A stretch of DNA of 64,000 nucleotides from JAGQSZ01 sp049647585 (GCA_049647585.1 JBARXY010000039.1:1-64000), one strand, 5' to 3'; positions 44,448-52,176 are shown, counted from the stretch's first letter. A program made the numbers and translations. The notes: generated by a model not told the origin, from the letters alone.

Positions 44448-45119
44448 ATGAACTCCGCCGCCCCCACCGCCCACGCTCATGCGGTCTGTGCCGACCCGGA
44501 GGCGCCCAACCGGCGTGAGCGCAAGGTCCTCGAGACCCGCAAGGCAATAGTCGCCGCCGCCAAAGTGCTGATCAAGGACCAGGGCTACGCCGAGACAACG
44601 GTTGACCAGATCGCCGAAAGGGCCGATATCGCCCCTCGGACGTTCTTCCGGTACTTCCCGAACAAGGAGTCCCTGCTCTTTGCAGAATTCGATGCCGAAC
44701 GAGAGGCGATGCTCTCGGCGCTAGAAGGGCGACCCGACGGGGAGGACGTCTTCGATTCAATCGCAGTCGTGTTGGAGAAGCTCTCCCAGGTCGTCGACGA
44801 GAAGTGGGACGACTACATGTGGGCGCACGAGGTAATCCGTTCACAGAGCACCGACGGCACCCACGAGCGGGCGCTGATGCGTCAACACGTAGATGCCCGT
44901 ATCGCTGCGATCATCGCAAAAAGGATCGGCGCTGACATTGAAACCGATCCCCGCCCGTTCACCTGGGCGATGTCGATCATGTCCGTCTTCGGTCAATCCA
45001 TGGCCAAGGGACCCCACGCTTCAGCCACGGGGCGGACTTTCGACACCTTCATCGAGATGCTCGCATCCACCGAGTCGGCACTCGGTCAGATGCGCACCTC
45101 TGCAATCAAGCTCGACTGA
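44448..45119 (+). CDS. TetR-family transcriptional regulator
   Basis: 223 aa. The N-terminal helix-turn-helix is clear: RKAIVAAAKVLIKDQGYAETTVDQIAERADIAPRTFFRYFPNKESLLF. The C-terminal ligand domain is non-conserved, as expected. It should repress the divergent exporter and itself, with derepression by a drug or metabolite. The ATG at 44448 sits within CACATG, one base past the last operator half. Its 3' end overlaps the convergent small membrane protein by 14 bases. Confidence 0.92.
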   Translation: MNSAAPTAHAHAVCADPEAPNRRERKVLETRKAIVAAAKVLIKDQGYAETTVDQIAERADIAPRTFFRYFPNKESLLFAEFDAEREAMLSALEGRPDGEDVFDSIAVVLEKLSQVVDEKWDDYMWAHEVIRSQSTDGTHERALMRQHVDARIAAIIAKRIGADIETDPRPFTWAMSIMSVFGQSMAKGPHASATGRTFDTFIEMLASTESALGQMRTSAIKLD

Positions 45120-45519
45120 CGATCTTTCCCAGATCGAGACCCATCATCACGATAAGCATCACGAAGATCGAACTGCCGATAATCGCGTAGCCCCAGCGCC
45201 ACTTGTGATCCGAGGCGAAGAATCGCCGCATCGAAAAGGTGATCGCCGTCATCGAGACCAGGCCGAGCACGATCCCGATTATCGGGGCGGTGATGCTGTT
45301 GGTCAGATTGAGAATCGGCGCCAGCAGAGGCAGAACCAGGTACGTGAACGTGCAGCGGATGGCCGAGATCATTATCGACTTGCCGAAAGCATCCTCGGCT
45401 CCGAAGACGCTCGTCGGAGGTGCGTCGACGGGGAGCCGAAGGAAGGCCCTCATCTTTCGATCTGCCTGTGATCTGACCGGAGCCGTTTGGGGGGGAGTTG
45501 TGGTGGCCACGGAATCCAT
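45106..45519 (-). CDS. Small membrane protein, unknown function
   Basis: 137 aa. A soluble N-terminus of about 50 residues precedes three hydrophobic segments (ISAIRCTFTYLVLPLLAPIL, TAPIIGIVLGLVSMTAITF, WGYAIIGSSIFVMLIVMMG). I recognise no domain. It follows rplA on the same strand after 32 bases but does not look ribosomal. The ATG at 45519 is preferred over a TTG at 45537. Confidence 0.65.
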   Translation of the reverse strand: MDSVATTTPPQTAPVRSQADRKMRAFLRLPVDAPPTSVFGAEDAFGKSIMISAIRCTFTYLVLPLLAPILNLTNSITAPIIGIVLGLVSMTAITFSMRRFFASDHKWRWGYAIIGSSIFVMLIVMMGLDLGKIVSRA

Positions 45520-45551
45520 TACGGCAACCGTACGCAATCGGGAGGCGGTTG

Positions 45552-46256
45552 TCAGGCCTCGGGCTTGTCGAGGCGGTGGGTATCCACCCTGACACCCGGG
45601 CCCATGGTCGAGGCAAGGGTCAGCTTCTTGAAGTAACGACCCTTGGAGGACGCAGGCTTGACCCGCTGCAGTTCGTCGACGACTGCGTAGAAGTTCTCAC
45701 GCAGGGCGTCGACCTCGAAGCTGACGCGGCCGATCTGGACGTGCACATTGCCGTTGCGATCGGTGCGGTACTCGACCTTGCCGCCCTTGAACTCGGCCAC
45801 TGCCTTGGCGGGGTCGGGGGTCACGGTGCCGGTCTTGGGGTTCGGCATGAGGCCACGGGGGCCCAGGGCGCGTCCCAGACGACCGACGAGTGGCATCAGA
45901 TCGGGAGTGGCGATGGTGACGTCGAAGTCCATCATTCCGCCCTCGATCTGGGCGGCGAGGTCTTCGGCCCCGACGAACTCGGCGCCGGCGGCGAGAGCCG
46001 CGGCTGCTGCGTCACCTTGGGCGAACACAGCAACACGAACGTCCTTACCCGTACCAGCGGGAAGCGCAACCGTGCCACGGACCATCTGGTCGGCCTTGCG
46101 AGGATCGACTCCGAGACGGATCGAGACGTCTACCGACTCGTCGAATGCCCGGTTGGCGATCATCTTGACGATGTCGATCGCCTCGGCGGGCGTGTGATGG
46201 TGTTCACGATCGTAACGCTTGGTCGCGTCGGTGTACTTCTTGCCATGGAAGGCCAT
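45552..46256 (-). CDS. rplA: 50S ribosomal protein L1
   Basis: 234 aa. L1 forms the stalk near the E site and represses its own operon by binding the mRNA. The family signature GRALGPRGLMPNPKTGTV is intact, and the typical KVEYRTDRNGNVHVQIG follows. It is last of secE-nusG-rplK-rplA. The usual continuation to rplJ-rplL is missing; an unrelated membrane protein follows. Confidence 0.98.
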   Translation of the reverse strand: MAFHGKKYTDATKRYDREHHHTPAEAIDIVKMIANRAFDESVDVSIRLGVDPRKADQMVRGTVALPAGTGKDVRVAVFAQGDAAAAALAAGAEFVGAEDLAAQIEGGMMDFDVTIATPDLMPLVGRLGRALGPRGLMPNPKTGTVTPDPAKAVAEFKGGKVEYRTDRNGNVHVQIGRVSFEVDALRENFYAVVDELQRVKPASSKGRYFKKLTLASTMGPGVRVDTHRLDKPEA

Positions 46257-46344
46257 TTTCGAACTCCTGTAAGGATGTCTCCCTCGATGTCGGCGGGTCC
46301 TGGGGCGAGGTCATCCCCCGGGGCCGTATTGCTTTGGCTGGTGA

Positions 46345-46773
46345 CTACTCGGGGACCCGGATGCCCATCGAGCGGGCAGTTCCGGCGACCTGGAGCTTGG
46401 CCATTTCAAGATCGTCAGTGTTCAGATCAGGCAGCTTCACCTTGGCGATCTCTTCGATCTGCTCATCGGTGAGTTGTCCGACGGAACCACGACCCGGGGT
46501 CGACGATGCCTTGTCCAAGCCGAGCGCCTGACGGATCAGCACCGGTGCCGGAGGAGTCTTCGTGACGAAGCTGAACGTGCGGTCCTCGAAAATCGAGATC
46601 TCGACCGGGACGATGGTCCCACGCTGAGCTTCGGTCCTGGCGTTGTACTCCTTGCAGAAGTCCATGATCGCGACGCCGTGGGGGCCGAGCGCGGTACCAA
46701 CCGGTGGCGCGGGAGATGCCTGGCCGGCGGGGATCTGGATCTTTACTAGGGCTACGACCTTCTTCTTGGCCAT
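46345..46773 (-). CDS. rplK: 50S ribosomal protein L11
   Basis: 142 aa. L11 binds the GTPase-associated centre of 23S rRNA and is needed for the RelA response. The N-terminal LVKIQIPAGQASPAPPVGTALG and the C-terminal AGTARSMGIRV are as expected. Length is normal. An 88-bp gap separates it from rplA. Confidence 0.98.
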   Translation of the reverse strand: MAKKKVVALVKIQIPAGQASPAPPVGTALGPHGVAIMDFCKEYNARTEAQRGTIVPVEISIFEDRTFSFVTKTPPAPVLIRQALGLDKASSTPGRGSVGQLTDEQIEEIAKVKLPDLNTDDLEMAKLQVAGTARSMGIRVPE

Positions 46774-46859
46774 GGTTCACTTTCCTGCAATTTCGGACGG
46801 GCAATTGTGGTGTACGAAGCGTTGCTCCTCCAAACCCGACGGGTCCGGATGGATGACAT

Positions 46860-47546
46860 CTACAGCTTCGCGACCTGGGAGAACTCGAGTTCGACGGGCG
46901 TCTCACGACCGAAGATGTTGACGAGAACCTTCATCTTGAGATGATCCTCGTTGATCTCGACGATCTCGCCGGAGAAGTCTGCGAAGGGGCCTTCCTTGAC
47001 TCGGACGGTCTCGTGGAGTTCGTACTCCAGACGTGGCCGCGAACGCTTTGGTGCCTCGTCGGTGGGTCCATCTTCGCTGGGGATGAAGTTCTCGACATCC
47101 TTGCGCGACAGTGGCGAGGGGCGATTGCCGGCACCTACGAACCCGGTGACACCGTCGGTGTTGCGGATCACGTACCAGCTGTCGTCATCGAGGTGGGTGC
47201 GGATCAGCAGGTAACCGGGAAACATCTTCTTCTGCGAGATGACCTTGCGGCCACCCTTGACCTCGGTGACCTCTTCCATCGGAATGGCGATCTCGTGGAT
47301 CTTGGAATCCATGCCGAGTGAACGGGTTCGAGCCTCGATCTTCTCGCGGACCTTCTTCTCGTAGCCGGACTGCGTGTGCAGCACGTACCACTTGCCCGGC
47401 CGATCGAAGGGGGAACGCGCCGGAGTTGCTGCGGCCGGCTCGGCGAGAATGTCGTCCTCGCCGAGAACAACCGGCTCTTCGACGGCAGCGTCAGGTTCGG
47501 GGTTGTCTACGGTGTCACTCACGGGCGTTTTGTCGTCCTCTGTCAT
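46860..47546 (-). CDS. nusG: Transcription antitermination factor NusG
   Basis: 228 aa. The NGN domain starts near residue 50 (WYVLHTQSGYEKKVREKIE) and includes MFPGYLLIRTHLDDDSW; the KOW domain (VRVKEGPFADFSGEIVEI) lies near 178-205. NusG binds RNA polymerase and links it to Rho and the ribosome. An acidic, probably disordered N-terminal extension of about 50 residues is typical of actinobacteria. It follows secE by 5 bases. Confidence 0.98.
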   Translation of the reverse strand: MTEDDKTPVSDTVDNPEPDAAVEEPVVLGEDDILAEPAAATPARSPFDRPGKWYVLHTQSGYEKKVREKIEARTRSLGMDSKIHEIAIPMEEVTEVKGGRKVISQKKMFPGYLLIRTHLDDDSWYVIRNTDGVTGFVGAGNRPSPLSRKDVENFIPSEDGPTDEAPKRSRPRLEYELHETVRVKEGPFADFSGEIVEINEDHLKMKVLVNIFGRETPVELEFSQVAKL

Positions 47547-47551
47547 GTCAG

Positions 47552-47920
47552 TCAGTAACTTCCGGTAGCCAGGGCGGTACCGTGACGGAGCAGTCCGGCT
47601 GCACCATCGTCCGTCGCTGGAGCGATGATGAAGTGGAAGAATCGTTCGAAAACGAAGTCAACGCCGAAGACGAACAGCGTGAACACCACCAGCGACACGA
47701 ACACGATGATCGAGTAGCGGATGACGACGTCGCGAGTCGGCCAGTTGACCTTCTTTAGCTCTGAACGAACCTCCCGGACGAACTGCTTGGGCTTGGTGCG
47801 CTCAGTCTTTAGACGCTGCGCCGCAGGAGCACGCCGATCGCGCACCGAGACCGGAGAGCCGTCGGCCTTGACCTCGCCGGCCTTCTGCGCTGCTCGTTTC
47901 TGCTCTCGGTTCATCGACAC
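47552..47920 (-). CDS. secE: Preprotein translocase subunit SecE
   Basis: 122 aa. A basic N-terminal region leads to the conserved FVREVRSELKKVNWPTRDVV amphipathic helix and a single transmembrane helix (YSIIVFVSLVVFTLFVFGVDFVF). It stabilises SecY in the Sec translocon. The start is GTG at 47920 with AGAGGG upstream; an ATG two codons in is also possible. It lies directly downstream of tRNA-Trp, the classical order. Confidence 0.95.
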   Translation of the reverse strand: MSMNREQKRAAQKAGEVKADGSPVSVRDRRAPAAQRLKTERTKPKQFVREVRSELKKVNWPTRDVVIRYSIIVFVSLVVFTLFVFGVDFVFERFFHFIIAPATDDGAAGLLRHGTALATGSY

Positions 47921-47940
47921 GTTGGAACCCTCTCACACTT

Positions 47941-47990
47941 CATTTCAGAACAATCGCATTTCAGACCACACCGCATTTCAGTAAGACCGC
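47941..47990. repeat. Triplicated CATTTCAG motif upstream of secE
   Basis: CATTTCAG recurs at 47941, 47957 and 47974, each followed by a related AN-A(N)CCG tail; unit lengths are 16, 17 and 17 bases. The array sits between tRNA-Trp and secE, in the expected secE leader or promoter region. Confidence 0.75.
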
Positions 47991-48012
47991 AACCCTGCTG
48001 CACGCGTAGGAG

Positions 48013-48086
48013 CAGGGCAGGCGGGACTCGAACCCGCAACCGCCGGTTTTGGAGACCGGTGCTCTAGCCAATTGAGCCACTGCCCT
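48013..48086 (-). tRNA. tRNA-Trp (anticodon CCA)
   Basis: 74 nt without CCA. The acceptor AGGGCAG/CTGCCCT pairs fully, the anticodon stem CCGGT/ACCGG encloses CTCCAAA, and the T-arm GCGGGTTCGAGTCCCGC is canonical. No CCA is encoded. It precedes secE, as in other actinobacteria. Confidence 0.96.
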
Positions 48087-48157
48087 TCGCACATAATGCG
48101 AATGCTTACGTTAGTGGGTGGAGCACCGGCAGAGCTATCTGGAAACAAGGAATGCCT

Positions 48158-48523
48158 TCAGGACGCCGGTCGCTTTGAGCGCGATGCCAGAACGATCGCT
48201 CCGGCAGCCGTCGCCGCGGTCGCGGCTGTGGCAGCCGCGACATAGACGACCCGGCGCCGATCGGACCCTTGGCGAATGGGCGTCGGCCCGTCGACTGCCA
48301 GTGCGATCGAGTCGACACCATTCATGATTTCGCTGATGAGACCAGGACCCGGTTCGACCAGGGACTCCCGCATGTGGAGCATCGCCCGGCGAATCTTGCG
48401 GTACTGAACCTGTTCGGCCTGGCAGCGAAGGCAGTGCTCGATGTGGCGGGCCGCGCTGCGCGGCAGATCGGACGAGCCTTCGGCCGACTCGGAGAGGAAG
48501 GTCGCAACGTCGTCACACCGCAC
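48158..48523 (-). CDS. Membrane anti-sigma factor with zinc-finger-like N-terminus
   Basis: 121 aa. The N-terminal H-x3-C-x2-C (RHIEHCLRCQAEQ) with an earlier Cys (MRCDDV) matches the zf-HC2/ZAS anti-sigma domain. A transmembrane helix near residues 93-112 (VVYVAAATAATAATAAGAIVLA) anchors it. It should hold the ECF sigma factor at the membrane until a signal releases it. It overlaps the upstream sigma gene by 11 bases. Confidence 0.82.
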   Translation of the reverse strand: MRCDDVATFLSESAEGSSDLPRSAARHIEHCLRCQAEQVQYRKIRRAMLHMRESLVEPGPGLISEIMNGVDSIALAVDGPTPIRQGSDRRRVVYVAAATAATAATAAGAIVLASRSKRPAS

Positions 48524-49157
48524 GGGAGTCCACCTCGTCCAGACCGGGGAACATCTCGGAACGCAGGCGATGGCGCGCCCGGTGCAGTCGAACCTTGGCG
48601 GCCGTCACGCTGATGCCGAGTTCTTCGGCGATGTCCTCGTGGGGCATCTCGTAGACGTCGCGGAGGACCACCACCGCCCGGAGCTTCGGAGGAAGTGCGT
48701 CGATAGAGACCTTCAGACGCTCCCGGAGCTCGCTCGCGTCGGAACGTGCCTCTGGGTCCATGTCGGGACGGCTCTCGCGAAGATCGATGTCTTCCACGAG
48801 GCGGTCGTGACGGTGCCGTGACCTGCGCTGCAGGTAGGTGGCGGCACAGTTGGCGGTAACCCGGTACATCCAGGTGGAGAACTGGGCATCCCCCCGGAAA
48901 CCGGAAAGACCACGGTAGGCACGAAGGTACGCTTCCTGGGTCACGTCTCTTGCGTCCTCCTCGTCGCCCGTCAGCCGGTAGGCCAACGTGTACATGTTCT
49001 TGTACGTGGCGTCGACCAGGCTTCGGAAAGCTGCCTCGTCACCGCTTTGGGCCAGAGTCACCAATATGGCGAACTCGTCGCGTACAGACGGTTCGGACTC
49101 TTGTTCACCCGGCGAGGTTACGTCGGGCGGTTGCGATGACTCGCGGCGGCCCTGCAT
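48513..49157 (-). CDS. ECF RNA polymerase sigma factor
   Basis: 214 aa. Region 2 (FRSLVDATYKNMYTLAYRLTGDEEDARDVTQEAYLRAYRGL) and region 4 (LPPKLRAVVVLRDVYEMPHEDIAEELGISVTAAKVRLHRARHRLR) are complete. The class resembles SigW/SigE-type envelope-stress factors. Genetic coupling to the membrane anti-sigma supports signalling from the cell surface. Unlike the usual order, the pair sits between rpmG and tRNA-Trp. Start ATG at 49157. Confidence 0.93.
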   Translation of the reverse strand: MQGRRESSQPPDVTSPGEQESEPSVRDEFAILVTLAQSGDEAAFRSLVDATYKNMYTLAYRLTGDEEDARDVTQEAYLRAYRGLSGFRGDAQFSTWMYRVTANCAATYLQRRSRHRHDRLVEDIDLRESRPDMDPEARSDASELRERLKVSIDALPPKLRAVVVLRDVYEMPHEDIAEELGISVTAAKVRLHRARHRLRSEMFPGLDEVDSRAV

Positions 49158-49171
49158 TGGAGAAAAGGGTA

Positions 49172-49333
49172 CTACCGAGTTTCCTTGTGGACAGTGTGCT
49201 TGCGGTCGAAGCGGCAGTACTTGCTCAGCTCGATGCGCTCGCGGTTGTTCACCTTGTTCTTCTTCGTTATGTAATTACGCCGTTTGCACTCTGTGCATTC
49301 GAGCGTCACCTTGACACGCTTGTCGGAGGCCAT
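49172..49333 (-). CDS. rpmG: 50S ribosomal protein L33
   Basis: 53 aa. The sequence begins MASDKRVKVTLECTEC and contains KRRNYITKKNKVNNRERIEL and KYCRFDRKHTVHKETR, matching L33. Zinc-ribbon residues are Cys13, Cys16 and Cys40, but the fourth position is Asp43 instead of Cys, so it is neither a full four-Cys nor a Cys-free paralogue. It is grouped with tRNA-Met and tRNA-Thr, a usual actinobacterial arrangement. Too short for many gene callers. Confidence 0.95.
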   Translation of the reverse strand: MASDKRVKVTLECTECKRRNYITKKNKVNNRERIELSKYCRFDRKHTVHKETR

Positions 49334-49373
49334 CTGGTTCTGCTCCTGAATTGAGATCCGTCTATTGAGGCAG

Positions 49374-49447
49374 TAGCGGCGGCCGGACTTGAACCGGCGA
49401 CCCCTCGATTATGAGCCGAGTGCTCTGACCAACTGAGCTACGCCGCC
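49374..49447 (-). tRNA. tRNA-Met, elongator type (anticodon CAT)
   Basis: 74 nt. Acceptor GGCGGCG pairs with CGCCGCT (one G-U). The anticodon stem CTCGG/TCGAG encloses CTCATAA. The T-arm GCCGGTTCAAGTCCGGC is canonical. Lack of the initiator-type C1-A72 mismatch and position beside rpmG favour the elongator; a lysidine-modified Ile tRNA cannot be fully excluded. No CCA is encoded. Confidence 0.9.
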
Positions 49448-49478
49448 ATGCAGCACCGGCGGGTACCGGCAACTTGCG

Positions 49479-49551
49479 AGCCCCCTGTCAGAATTGAACT
49501 GACGACCTCTTCCTTACCATGGAAGCGCTCTGCCGACTGAGCTAAGGGGGC
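49479..49551 (-). tRNA. tRNA-Thr (anticodon GGT)
   Basis: 73 nt. The acceptor GCCCCCT/AGGGGGC pairs fully, and the anticodon stem CTTCC/GGAAG encloses ATGGTAA. The T-arm GTCAGTTCAATTCTGAC is canonical. No CCA is encoded. It lies next to tRNA-Met on the same strand. Confidence 0.95.
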
Positions 49552-49620
49552 GTGACCGATGAAACCGACATCGGACCGAGAGGTGAGGATAGTGGCAGGG
49601 CAACAATCCAGACAACCGGG

Positions 49621-50985
49621 ATGCCGATCCCACCGCGGCACACGGTATGGGCTCAAGTTTCTGAACGGTCCAGCCGATGCAGGGATGTGCAATTCGAACG
49701 ACTCGTCATTGAATCCGGTGAGAACACAATCGCCTTCGACCTCCACCCCCGCCTGACCGTGATTTCGGGTCTCGGGCAGATGGAACGAGATGGACTCGTC
49801 AACGAGTTCATCGGCGCCATGGGCAACTCCCGATCGGGAGTCCACCTGGAGCTGTTGGCTGACAACGGTCACCGATTTGCCATCTTTCGCCCCAGCGGAG
49901 CAGCCCACCGGGTGATCGACGTCGACGAGCGGGTCGATGTGACGTCACAGTTCACCGGCGAGGACGGATCGATCAGCCTGCTCGCCCGTGCCGGCCTCGA
50001 CGCCCGCAGCGCCCGACGCACGATGCGATTCACCGCACAGGATCTGGCCGAGGCGACCGAGCGTGACGAGCTGATCCAGATGCTCTCAAGAGTCGACCAG
50101 AACCAGCTGTGGGTGGCGGCCGAAGCACTCCGCGGCGCCCAGCGTCGTCTGGAGGAGGAGGCGGACGCGGCGGGATCGAGCGTCGAGGACGCCGCAGTCA
50201 TCGAGAGGATCGAGCAACGGCACGAGAGCTTCGAGCGCACACAGACACAGAGCGAAGCAGTTCGCCGCGCAACCTTCATGATCGCAGGATTGTCGGCCCT
50301 GCTGTCGGTTCCCGTAGCCCGCTTCGTGGGTACCGGACTTGTCCTTCCGCTGGCTGCCATAGCGGTCGTCAGCGTGTTGGTCTCGGTTCTCTATTGGAGG
50401 CGCATGGAGTCCGCCCGCCACGAGGAGGAGATCGCACTGGCCGACGCCGGGGCACAGTCCTACCTGGGCTTCCATCTCCAAAGGGTCAACAGTCTGCTCT
50501 CATCTGACGTCAGTCGGAGGCGCCTCATCAAGGCCGCCGAGGAGCATCGTGATGCGGCTCAACGCTGGTCCGCACTCGCCGGCGATGTCGACGTCGAGTG
50601 GGCCCTGCGGACCCAGTCCGATATCGCCTCCGCAGCGCAACTCCGTCAGAGCGTCCAGCCAGCCGGTGGGATGGAATCGCCGGCACACGTCGATGACACT
50701 GCAGCAATCGCTCACGCTGTGGTCGGCCGACTTGGTGAGCTTCGAAATCTGGGTACGGCCGGCGAGAGCTTCCCGGCTCTGCTCGACGACCCGTTCATCA
50801 ACATCGAACAGGGCACACTGCCTGCCCTTCTAGAAGTGATGGTGCGGAGCTCCGAGCATCAGCAGATCATTCTGTTGACCGAATCGACCACGGTTGGTTC
50901 CTGGGCCCATGTCGAGTCGATGACGGGAGCAGTAGGGATCATCGAGCCGACCGTCACGGCAAAGGCCGCAACTGCTGCCTTCTGA
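49621..50985 (+). CDS. Membrane-spanning SMC/RecF-like protein with degenerate nucleotide-binding site
   Basis: About 454 aa. The N-terminus (FERLVIESGENTIAFDLHPRLTVISGLGQMERDGLVNEFIGAMG) follows the layout of RecF, SMC and AAA15 heads, where a beta strand leads into the P-loop, but the GxxGxGKS/T is replaced by GLGQMERDGL. The C-terminus (FPALLDDPFINIEQGTLPALLEVM, then QQIILLTES) resembles the Walker B/D-loop strand of the same fold. Between them are charged helical regions and a two-helix membrane hairpin (about 240-285) where a coiled coil would be. It may bind but not hydrolyse nucleotide. Start uncertain: ATG 49621 or GTG 49687; a GTG at 49552 abuts tRNA-Thr and is less likely. Confidence 0.55.
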   Translation: MPIPPRHTVWAQVSERSSRCRDVQFERLVIESGENTIAFDLHPRLTVISGLGQMERDGLVNEFIGAMGNSRSGVHLELLADNGHRFAIFRPSGAAHRVIDVDERVDVTSQFTGEDGSISLLARAGLDARSARRTMRFTAQDLAEATERDELIQMLSRVDQNQLWVAAEALRGAQRRLEEEADAAGSSVEDAAVIERIEQRHESFERTQTQSEAVRRATFMIAGLSALLSVPVARFVGTGLVLPLAAIAVVSVLVSVLYWRRMESARHEEEIALADAGAQSYLGFHLQRVNSLLSSDVSRRRLIKAAEEHRDAAQRWSALAGDVDVEWALRTQSDIASAAQLRQSVQPAGGMESPAHVDDTAAIAHAVVGRLGELRNLGTAGESFPALLDDPFINIEQGTLPALLEVMVRSSEHQQIILLTESTTVGSWAHVESMTGAVGIIEPTVTAKAATAAF

Positions 50986-51024
50986 GTTTCCCAGCGGCTG
51001 ACCCCGCCGGTCTAGCTTCTGATC

Positions 51025-51531
51025 GTGAAGATTCGACCAGCAGTTCTTGATGACGCAGATGCGCTGATGGCCATCTACAACCCGGCGGTGCTGACCTCGA
51101 CGGCGACGTTCGACCTGGTTCCCCGGACCTTGCAGCAACAACAGGACTGGATCAGCGATCGCAGCGGAGCACGGTTCGTTCTGGTCGCGGTGGAGGACGA
51201 GGGCACCGGCGGCACTGGGGGCACGGTGCATGGGTTTGCGGCCACCTCCCCTTACAGGGATCGGGCTGCCTACTCGACGACGGTCGAGGACTCGGTATAC
51301 ATCGATCAGGACCATCAGGGTCATGGTGTCGGCAGACTGCTTCTAGACGCACTCGTGGACACCGCTCGCGCTCACGGCTTCCACTCGATGATCGCCCGTA
51401 TCGTCAGCGGACATGAAGCCTCGATCGCATTGCACAGCAGCTGCGGGTTCGAGATCGTCGGCCATGAGCGTGAGGTGGGTCGAAAGTTCGGTCGTTGGCT
51501 GGACGTGATCATCATGCAGAAGCTGCTCTGA
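51025..51531 (+). CDS. GNAT acetyltransferase, phosphinothricin acetyltransferase-like
   Basis: 168 aa. IRPAVLDDADALMAIYN at the start, ATFDLVPRT, and EDSVYIDQDHQGHGVGRLLLDALV (the acetyl-CoA-binding QGxGxGxxLL loop) are as in PAT-type enzymes, as is the ARIVSGHEASIALHSSCGFEIVGHEREVGRKFGRWLDV-type tail. It probably N-acetylates a small amine or amino-acid analogue. Start GTG at 51025. A short GTGGAC-rich insert (GTGGTGGT) near residue 63 is low complexity. Confidence 0.88.
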   Translation: MKIRPAVLDDADALMAIYNPAVLTSTATFDLVPRTLQQQQDWISDRSGARFVLVAVEDEGTGGTGGTVHGFAATSPYRDRAAYSTTVEDSVYIDQDHQGHGVGRLLLDALVDTARAHGFHSMIARIVSGHEASIALHSSCGFEIVGHEREVGRKFGRWLDVIIMQKLL

Positions 51532-51585
51532 ATCTGGCTGATCCGAGTCTGGCGAACTGGGGCTGATTGATCTGCGGCCGGTCGA

Positions 51586-51936
51586 TCAGGCCGGAGTCAG
51601 CGTCGGAATCCCGTTGAGCCGGGCTGCCGCGAGCAGGCGCTCGTCATAGGCCACCAACGCTTCCAGCTCATCGCCGAGGTCCAGGGCTGAGACCAGGTGC
51701 AGCGAATCCAGCGAGCTGAGAGACGTCGGCTCGACCCTTCCAGCCTCGTGGAAGTTGGTCGTGGTCACTTCCAACAGGGTCAACGAATCCAGCACGGCGC
51801 GGGCAAGCACAAGTCGCTCCGGTACGACTCGCCGAACGGCCCGGTACAGCTCGGTACGCGCGAGATCGGAGGAGAACAGTTCTCGGTCGCCCTCTGCCAG
51901 CCAGACACGGAGCGCATCGGTTTCGGGCTCCGCCAT
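51586..51936 (-). pseudogene. VapC-type PIN toxin, N-terminally truncated
   Basis: 116 residues remain. The body matches VapC PIN-domain toxins: AEPETDALRVWLAEG, SSDLARTELYRAVRR, SLSSLDSLHLVSALDL and the closing VAYDERLLAAARLNGIPTL. These hold the later acidic residues, but the first ~15-18 residues, with the catalytic Asp of M-x-YLDSSALV, are gone. Reading upstream, the frame is not the toxin's but the start of an antitoxin. PIN toxins need that first Asp to cut RNA, so the protein is presumably inactive. Confidence 0.75.
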
Positions 51937-51970
51937 TCTGCTTGAGGGCCCGGATACCGACCGTCTTCAT
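51935..51970 (-). pseudogene. Antitoxin remnant (Phd/VapB-type, first ~12 codons)
   Basis: From ATG at 51970 the frame reads MKTVGIRALKQN, the usual opening of Phd/YefM-like antitoxins (compare MxTVGIRELKQNxSAVV). After Asn12 it passes straight into the body of the vapC-type gene in a different frame. A deletion of the rest of the antitoxin and the start of the toxin is the simplest explanation. Confidence 0.6.
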
Positions 51971-52036
51971 GTTCTTCAGTGAAGCACATGGTGGGAGCGA
52001 GGTCGTTGAATCGCGTCATCGAGCCGCAAAAGCAAG

Positions 52037-52066
52037 AACCCCCTGGACCAACTGGTCCAAGGGGTT
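52037..52066 (-). terminator. Rho-independent terminator of tRNA-Tyr
   Basis: AACCCC + TGGACCA (52037-52050) pair with TGGTCCA + GGGGTT (52053-52066) with one C/A mismatch and a 2-base loop. On the minus strand the stem is followed by CTTGCTTTTG. It lies 26 bases past the tRNA-Tyr 3' end. Confidence 0.8.
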
Positions 52067-52091
52067 TGCGATATCCGCAGACATCGCACGC

Positions 52092-52176
52092 TGGTGGGCC
52101 GGGAAGGATTCGAACCTTCGAAGGCAATGCCGACAGGTTTACAGCCTGTTCCCTTTGTCCGCTCGGGCACCGACCC
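52092..52176 (-). tRNA. tRNA-Tyr (anticodon GTA), with encoded CCA
   Basis: 85 nt including the CCA at 52092-52094. Acceptor GGGTCGG/CCGGCCC (one G-U), anticodon stem ACAGG/CCTGT enclosing CTGTAAA, a long variable arm (GGCATTGCC), and T-arm GAAGGTTCGAATCCTTC. The only tRNA in the window with an encoded CCA. Confidence 0.96.

Noticed and set aside
49552..49620. GTG start at 49552 for the SMC-like protein
   Set aside because: It begins one base from the 5' end of tRNA-Thr, leaving no promoter or ribosome-binding site, and the first 23 residues look like non-coding translation.
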